From: Alphaproteobacteria bacterium UBA685
Lineage (GTDB): Bacteria; Pseudomonadota; Alphaproteobacteria; Puniceispirillales; Puniceispirillaceae
NCBI GenBank assembly: GCA_002299005.1
Contig: DBMZ01000139.1
Coordinates: 1-12,166, forward strand
Direction: 5' to 3'
DNA: 12,166 bases
Position numbers and translations under genes: made by a program
Shown here: positions 6,887-12,166 of the stretch, one piece after another
Layout: each line of letters begins with the position of its first letter
Numbering within the stretch: the first letter of the stretch is position 1
Notes under the pieces: generated by a model
Told to the model about the DNA's origin: nothing
Database searches by the model: none
What the model saw: only the letters and a program-made list of their open reading frames with translations

Positions 6887-8572
6887 ATGGTGACAAAAAT
6901 GCCTTTAGAGCGTCATGAAAAATACCAGCCATATGCGGCCGTCCCTTTGGACAACCGCCAATGGCCTTCGAACACAATTTCAACAGCCCCTATCTGGTGT
7001 TCTGTTGACCTGCGTGATGGTAATCAGTCGCTCATCGAGCCAATGGATGCTTTGCGCAAAATGCGTATGTTCAAAGTGCTTGTCGAGATGGGCTTTAAGG
7101 AAATTGAGGTTGGCTTTCCGTCAGCCTCTGATACAGATTTCAATTTCCTGCGCGAGTTAATCGAGGGCGGTCATATCCCTGATGATGTGACAGTCCAAGT
7201 ACTAACACAGGCGCGCGAGCATCTCATTGACCGCACAGTAGAGAGCTTGCAAGGCGCAAAGAATGCGATTTTGCACCTGTATAATTCAACCTCAACCTTG
7301 CAACGCCGCGTGGTGTTTAAGTCTGATCAAAAAGGCGTTAAGCAAATCGCGATTGATGGTGCCAAGATGGTTGCCGACAGGCTAAGCAAGCTGTCATCAG
7401 ATACAAATTTGCGCCTACAATATTCGCCAGAAAGCTTTACCGGCACTGAGCTTGAATATGCGCTTGATGTGTGTGAGGGCGTGATGGATGTCTGGCAGCC
7501 AACGCCAGAGAATAAGACCATCATTAATCTGCCTGCGACAGTGGAAATGGCAAGCCCGAATATCTATGCCGACCAGATTGAATGGATGCATCGTCATTTC
7601 ACACGCCGTGACAGCCTTATCCTATCTTTGCACCCGCATAATGATAGAGGCACAGGCATTGCCGCAACAGAGCTTGGCCTGATGGCTGGCGCTGACCGTG
7701 TTGAAGGCACGCTTTTCGGCAATGGGGAGCGCACAGGCAATGTTGATATCGTCACTTTGGGCTTGAACATGTTCACCCAAGGCCTCGATCCACGCCTTGA
7801 TTTCTCTGATATTAACAAGCTTGTTGAGACAGCTGAATATTGCAACCAATTGCCAGTGCATCAACGCCACCCCTACGCAGGACAGCTTGTGCATACCGCC
7901 TTTTCAGGCTCGCACCAAGACGCTATCCGCAAAGGGATTGACGCGCTTTCAAAGGCCAATGATGACCATTGGGAAGTGCCTTATTTGCCGATTGACCCAT
8001 CTGATATTGGCCGGTCTTACGAGGCGATTATCCGCGTGAATTCACAATCAGGCAAAGCAGGTGCCGCCTATTTGCTTGAGGTTGACCATCACATCCGCCT
8101 GCCGCGTCCGATGGAAGTTGAATTTAGTGGCTATGTCCAAAAAGCGGCTGATAGTGAAGGTATCGAAATCACATCTGCCAAGATTTGGGATATTTTTGCC
8201 GACAGCTATTTGAACGCTAAAGGGCGTTTTGAATTGGTGAAGTTTGAATCGCACCCCGTCGCGCGTAACGCTGAGCAAGAACGTGTTGAGGCAGTCGTCT
8301 CATGCGATGGCAAAGAGCATCACATCTCGCAAGTTGGCAATGGCCCAATCTCTGCCTTTGTGCAAGGGGTACGCGATACATTTGGCCTGTCATTCAAGCT
8401 AGCTGATTTTGGCCAGAACACCCGCTCATCATCCTCGCAAGCCGAAGCGGCCGCTTATGTTGAGTTAAAGACACCTGATGAAAATGGCAAATCTGTCTTT
8501 GGCGCGGGCATTGATACCTCTATCACATTGGCACCAATTAAGGCGGTTATCTCAGCCCTTAACCGCCTCTAG
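6887..8572 (+). CDS. leuA: 2-isopropylmalate synthase, type 2 (first committed step of leucine synthesis)
   Basis: LeuA condenses acetyl-CoA with 2-oxoisovalerate to give 2-isopropylmalate, committing carbon to leucine. At 561 residues it matches the long fungal-like LeuA type 2 family. The HMGL-like TIM barrel (about 35-310) carries the metal and substrate motifs LRDGNQ at 42-47, the metal-binding HPHND at 249-253 and NGERTGNVD at 279-287. A linker and the C-terminal LeuA regulatory domain (about 430-561) follow, where leucine feedback acts in the family. The start YQPY...RQWPS...APIWCSVDLRDGNQ is the standard type 2 opening. An in-frame TAA four codons upstream limits the start to ATG 6887, GTG 6890 or ATG 6899; no clear ribosome binding site separates them. 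It is divergent from lepA and closed by a strong terminator. No other leu genes are adjacent, so the pathway is dispersed. Confidence 0.97.
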   Translation: MVTKMPLERHEKYQPYAAVPLDNRQWPSNTISTAPIWCSVDLRDGNQSLIEPMDALRKMRMFKVLVEMGFKEIEVGFPSASDTDFNFLRELIEGGHIPDDVTVQVLTQAREHLIDRTVESLQGAKNAILHLYNSTSTLQRRVVFKSDQKGVKQIAIDGAKMVADRLSKLSSDTNLRLQYSPESFTGTELEYALDVCEGVMDVWQPTPENKTIINLPATVEMASPNIYADQIEWMHRHFTRRDSLILSLHPHNDRGTGIAATELGLMAGADRVEGTLFGNGERTGNVDIVTLGLNMFTQGLDPRLDFSDINKLVETAEYCNQLPVHQRHPYAGQLVHTAFSGSHQDAIRKGIDALSKANDDHWEVPYLPIDPSDIGRSYEAIIRVNSQSGKAGAAYLLEVDHHIRLPRPMEVEFSGYVQKAADSEGIEITSAKIWDIFADSYLNAKGRFELVKFESHPVARNAEQERVEAVVSCDGKEHHISQVGNGPISAFVQGVRDTFGLSFKLADFGQNTRSSSSQAEAAAYVELKTPDENGKSVFGAGIDTSITLAPIKAVISALNRL

Positions 8573-8592
8573 ACAACGGCTAAATAACGCAT

Positions 8593-8637
8593 AAAAAATC
8601 CCCGATAAGCATAAGGCCTATCGGGGATTTTTTTAAT
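8593..8637. terminator. Strong bidirectional terminator between leuA and pheT
   Basis: AAAAAATCCCCGATA (8593-8607) and TATCGGGGATTTTTT (8619-8633) are perfect 15-base complements around an 11-base loop. The arm carries A-runs on one side and T-runs on the other, so transcripts from either direction meet a stem followed by U residues. The site lies between the convergent leuA and pheT stop codons. Confidence 0.93.
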
Positions 8638-8650
8638 CTATAGGCAATGA

Positions 8651-11050
8651 CTAGCCTCTTATCGCGCCGCCGGTATTTTTGGCAACCGAAGCGATGATCT
8701 TATCGCTAATCTCAACAATCTCAGCATCGACCAAAGTCGCTTTTTGCGGCTGGATTGTGACCGTAATCGCAACAGACTTCTTGCCAGCTTCAATCTTATC
8801 ACCTGCGTAAACATCAAAGATATTCACCGCCTGCACAAATGGCTTGCCACCTGCTTTGACCGCCCGCATCAGCGCATCTGCGCTCACAGCCTCATCAACG
8901 ACAAAGGCAAAATCGCGGCTCAAAGCTTGCAAGCTATTCAGCGATAATAACGGCTTTGCCGGGCCCTTATCTTTTGCGGCTGGCACGCGTTGGAAGAATA
9001 ACTCAAAGCCCGCACAAGCACCCTTAATATCGAAATGCTTGGCAATTGTTGGGTGAATTTCCCCGAATGTGCCCAAAATTGTGCGCCCTTGCATAAGCGT
9101 GCCTGAACGACCCGGGTGATAATAATCAGGCGCCTCATTGGTGATTTGCAGATTATCAACCGACACACCAATCGCCGACAGCGCGTTCAACAAATCAGCC
9201 TTTGCATCAAAGACACTTACCGCCTCATTATCATGACGCCAATCAGAGATACGGCCACGGCCTTGGCGCACGCCGCAAGCCATATGGAATTGCTGATCAG
9301 CTGGCACACCATGAAAGACAGGGCCAACCTCAAAGAATGACAAATCAGTTGATCCTCGGCGCAAATTACGGCCCGTGGCTTGCAACAGATTCGGCAAAAT
9401 AGTTGGGCGCATCATATTCAGATCAGCTGAGATAGGATTTGCCAGGCGCAAGCTTTCATCCCCGCCACCAAACAGCACCGCATCATCATCTTTCATGAAT
9501 GAGAATGTCACAGCCTCAACATAATCACGCGCCACAAGCGCACGGCGAATATAATTTGTGCGACGTTGCAGCTTCGAAATTGACGGCTTGGCAATCATCT
9601 CATCACGCGGCAATGACAGCATAGGCAAATGCTCATAGCCATGAATGCGGATAATCTCTTCGATGATATCAGCACTGCCATGAATATCAGGGCGCCATGT
9701 CGGGCGCGTCACCTGCCAGCTTTCAGCCGCAGATGTATCAACGCCAAAGCCTAAGATCTCAAGAATCTCGACCATCCGCTCTTTTGCAACATCAACACCT
9801 GTGAGACCAAGCACTTGGCTCGGCGCGAATGAGATTGCCTCAATTGGCGCAACACCAGCCCCTGCTGTCACAAGATGGCTTGCCTCAGCGCCTGTCAATT
9901 GCTTCACAAGGCGTGTGATATAACCCGCAAAGGCTGTTGGCCCATCTGTATCTAAGCCGCGTTCAAAACGATAGCGCGCATCTGAATTCAGGTTCAATTT
10001 GCGCCCTGTCATTGCCACCGCAATCGGGTCGAAAATCGCGATTTCCAAGAACATATCAGTCGTGCTCTCAGACACGCCTGTTCTATCACCGCCCATGACA
10101 CCGGCAATATCATCAGGCCCATTTTCATCACAGATGACAATCATCTCATCATCAAGATCATAGGTCTTTTCATTCAAAGCTGTCAGGCTCTCGCCCTGCT
10201 TGGCGTTACGAATAACCAGCCTATCACCTGCGATTTTATGCGCATCATAGGCATGCAGCGGGCGACCAATATCGAACATGATATAATTGGTGATATCAAC
10301 CAGCACATCAATCGGACGCTGGCCAATCGCGGTGAGGCGCTCTTGCATCCATGACGGCGCGGCACCGTTTTTAATGCCGCGGAACATCCGCCCACTAACC
10401 AGCGGACAAGCGCTTGCTTCATCTGTTTCGACCGACCATTGGATAGCGCTATCAAAGCTGCCTGCCTCATCTGAGAAATCAAGCGGCTTTAGCGTGCCAT
10501 AACCTGCGGCCGCCAAATCACGCGCGACACCGCGCACCCCAAGACAGTCACCTCTATTCGGCGTAATCGCAATCTCAATCATCGGATCATCAAGACCGGC
10601 GGCCGCGGCGGCACCACTGCCAACAACCGCATCACTGGCTAGTTCCATAATCCCATCATGCGCATCAGATATGCCTAGCTCAGCCGCTGAACATAGCATG
10701 CCAAAAGACGCCTCGCCTCTGATCTCACCCTTCTTGATTGTGATATCAAGACCTGGAATATAGGTACCAGGCACAGCCAGAACAGTCTTTAGGCCGGCAC
10801 GCGCATTTGGCGCACCACAGACGATTTGCAATGTCTCATCACCTGTATTGACTTCGCAGACTTGCAGTTTATCAGCATTTGGATGACGTTCGGCCTTTGT
10901 AATCTCAGCCACTCTAAAGGCTGATAGGCGCTTGGCTGGATCATCAATATCCTCAACCTCAAGGCCAATCATCGGCAGGACCTCAAGGATTTCATCCATA
11001 GAACAGCTAGTCTCTAGGTGGTCTTGCAACCAATTCCATGTAAATTTCAT
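8651..11050 (-). CDS. pheT: Phenylalanyl-tRNA synthetase beta subunit
   Basis: PheT is the large subunit of the cytoplasmic alpha2-beta2 enzyme that charges tRNA-Phe; it contributes tRNA binding and editing of mischarged tyrosine. The 799-residue length is normal. In order: the N-terminal opening MKFTWNWLQDHL; an EMAP-II-like tRNA-binding domain (about 40-150) with HPNADKLQVCEV; a B3/B4 editing domain (about 210-385) with NYIMFDIGRPLHAYDA; a B5 domain (about 405-475); a catalytic-like core with RPTILPNLLQATGRNLRRG; and a C-terminal FDX-ACB anticodon-binding domain (about 705-798) with LSRDFAFVV. The ATG at 11050 lies six bases after the pheS stop codon, with AGGA very close to the ATG and GGGG further back, so coupling to pheS is likely. 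It ends 14 bases from the strong terminator. Confidence 0.98.
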   Translation of the reverse strand: MKFTWNWLQDHLETSCSMDEILEVLPMIGLEVEDIDDPAKRLSAFRVAEITKAERHPNADKLQVCEVNTGDETLQIVCGAPNARAGLKTVLAVPGTYIPGLDITIKKGEIRGEASFGMLCSAAELGISDAHDGIMELASDAVVGSGAAAAAGLDDPMIEIAITPNRGDCLGVRGVARDLAAAGYGTLKPLDFSDEAGSFDSAIQWSVETDEASACPLVSGRMFRGIKNGAAPSWMQERLTAIGQRPIDVLVDITNYIMFDIGRPLHAYDAHKIAGDRLVIRNAKQGESLTALNEKTYDLDDEMIVICDENGPDDIAGVMGGDRTGVSESTTDMFLEIAIFDPIAVAMTGRKLNLNSDARYRFERGLDTDGPTAFAGYITRLVKQLTGAEASHLVTAGAGVAPIEAISFAPSQVLGLTGVDVAKERMVEILEILGFGVDTSAAESWQVTRPTWRPDIHGSADIIEEIIRIHGYEHLPMLSLPRDEMIAKPSISKLQRRTNYIRRALVARDYVEAVTFSFMKDDDAVLFGGGDESLRLANPISADLNMMRPTILPNLLQATGRNLRRGSTDLSFFEVGPVFHGVPADQQFHMACGVRQGRGRISDWRHDNEAVSVFDAKADLLNALSAIGVSVDNLQITNEAPDYYHPGRSGTLMQGRTILGTFGEIHPTIAKHFDIKGACAGFELFFQRVPAAKDKGPAKPLLSLNSLQALSRDFAFVVDEAVSADALMRAVKAGGKPFVQAVNIFDVYAGDKIEAGKKSVAITVTIQPQKATLVDAEIVEISDKIIASVAKNTGGAIRG

Positions 11051-11056
11051 ATCCTG

Positions 11057-12133
11057 TTACCCCACAATCCCTGTGTGAAGGGCCGGCACATCATGCCCCA
11101 TAAACCCGTAATGACGCATCCAGCGCAAATCTGTGTCATAGAATGTCCGCAAATCTGGAATGCCATATTTCAACATTGCCAAACGCTCAATCCCCATACC
11201 AAAGGCAAAGCCTTGCACCTTTTCAGGATCATAGCCGCAATTGGCCAGCACCTTTGGGTGCACCATGCCAGAGCCTAGGATCTCTAGCCAATCATCACCG
11301 GCCCCAATCTTAAGCCCGCCATCTTTGCGGCTACAGCCAATATCAACCTCGGCTGATGGTTCAGTGAAAGGGAAAAAGCTTGGGCGGAAACGCACCGGCA
11401 ATTCATCAACGCCGAAAAAGGCCTTACAAAATTCAATCAAACAGCCCTTCAAATGGCCCATATGAATATCAGTGCCAATCACAAGACCTTCACATTGATG
11501 GAACATCGGTGAATGGGTCGCATCATGATCAGAGCGATAAGTGCGCCCCGGTGCGATAATCCGAATTGGTGGCTCGCTTGCCTCCATCGTGCGAATTTGC
11601 ACAGGCGATGTTTGCGTGCGCAAAACAGGACGCAGCCCGCTCTCATCTGCGTTCAGATAAAAAGTATCATGCTCTTGGCGCGCCGGATGTTCAGGCGGAA
11701 TATTCAGCGCGGTAAAATTATAATAGTCACTCTCAACATCAGGGCCTTCTGCCACTGAAAAGCCCATATCAGCAAAGATAGCCGTAATCTCTTCAATGGT
11801 GCGGCTCAGCGGATGAAAGCGCCCAAGTGAGGCAGATGGCACAGGCAATGTCACATCAACCGCCTCTGCGGCTAATTTGGCATCTAATTCAGCCTTTGCC
11901 AAAATTGCCGCCTTCGCCGATAGCGCATCACTGACCTCTTGCTTGACCTGATTGACGGCCGCACCAAAGCTTTTACGCTCTTCGGCTGGCATCGCGCCTA
12001 GTGATTTTAATTGCTCAGAAATCACGCCCTTTTTGCCAAGCGCGTCAATGCGGATGGCATCTAATGCGGGCGGGGTATCTGCGGTTTCAATCTTGCCTAA
12101 TAACTCTGTCTTAAGCGCATCAAGTGACTGCAT
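11057..12133 (-). CDS. pheS: Phenylalanyl-tRNA synthetase alpha subunit
   Basis: PheS is the catalytic subunit that activates phenylalanine with ATP and transfers it to tRNA-Phe with PheT. The 358 residues start with an N-terminal coiled-coil tRNA-binding arm (about 1-90, including LGKKG at 32-36). The class II core then shows motif 2 as [19 protein letters not shown] at 198-216, the phenylalanine pocket FPFTEPSAE at 254-262, GSGMVHP at 287-293 and motif 3 [13 protein letters not shown] at 308-320. A tail of about 20 residues follows DLRW ([18 protein letters not shown]), longer than in E. coli (327 residues) and, from memory, typical of alphaproteobacteria. The ATG at 12133 has GAAG seven bases upstream. 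It leads a pheS-pheT operon; any leader or rplT-type upstream gene lies outside the window. Confidence 0.98.
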   Translation of the reverse strand: MQSLDALKTELLGKIETADTPPALDAIRIDALGKKGVISEQLKSLGAMPAEERKSFGAAVNQVKQEVSDALSAKAAILAKAELDAKLAAEAVDVTLPVPSASLGRFHPLSRTIEEITAIFADMGFSVAEGPDVESDYYNFTALNIPPEHPARQEHDTFYLNADESGLRPVLRTQTSPVQIRTMEASEPPIRIIAPGRTYRSDHDATHSPMFHQCEGLVIGTDIHMGHLKGCLIEFCKAFFGVDELPVRFRPSFFPFTEPSAEVDIGCSRKDGGLKIGAGDDWLEILGSGMVHPKVLANCGYDPEKVQGFAFGMGIERLAMLKYGIPDLRTFYDTDLRWMRHYGFMGHDVPALHTGIVG

Positions 12134-12166
12134 ATCTCATCTTCTTTATCTGCTGGCTTATTCTGC

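Noticed and set aside
7327..7894. Open frames on the strand opposite leuA
   Set aside because: They are antisense shadows of a full-length, motif-complete leuA, with no domain signals of their own.

Overview
This window reads as ordinary chromosomal DNA from an alphaproteobacterium, most likely a marine lineage of moderate GC such as the SAR116/Puniceispirillum type. That placement is an inference from protein style: the PheS C-terminal extension, a TrmL and short LeuA of alphaproteobacterial type, and a LapB-like secretion ATPase start. It is not a database result. Genes are densely packed on both strands, and no gene-free stretch exceeds about 190 bases.

Layout, left to right. (1) 1-1487, minus strand: the end of a type I secretion module. 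It holds a TolC-family outer-membrane factor followed, with a 7-base overlap, by the first 21 codons of what looks like the ABC permease/ATPase, which runs off the left edge. (2) 1663-2127, plus strand: trmL, a tRNA 2'-O-methyltransferase, divergent from the secretion genes. (3) 2174-4114, minus strand: a bifunctional enoyl-CoA hydratase/3-hydroxyacyl-CoA dehydrogenase of fatty-acid beta-oxidation, with a short C-terminus and a 9-bp tandem repeat near its start. (4) 4250-4339, minus strand: tRNA-Ser(GGA) with an encoded CCA. (5) 4494-4856, plus strand: a 120-residue membrane protein of unknown function, convergent with lepA. The two share a bidirectional terminator whose left arm is part of a 17-bp tandem duplication. 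(6) 4899-6701, minus strand: lepA (EF-4). (7) 6887-8572, plus strand: leuA (2-isopropylmalate synthase), divergent from lepA across a 185-base region holding inverted repeats and a 20-codon candidate leader. (8) A strong bidirectional terminator at 8593-8637. (9) 8651-12133, minus strand: pheS-pheT, the two subunits of phenylalanyl-tRNA synthetase, as a tight operon.

The genes share a loose theme of translation (trmL, tRNA-Ser, lepA, pheST) beside leucine synthesis and fatty-acid degradation. I found no CRISPR array, phage, insertion sequence or clearly novel system. The points most worth a second look are the truncated type I secretion locus with its likely TTG start, the in-frame 9-bp repeat in the beta-oxidation gene, the 17-bp duplication spanning a stop codon and a terminator, and the leuA leader region.
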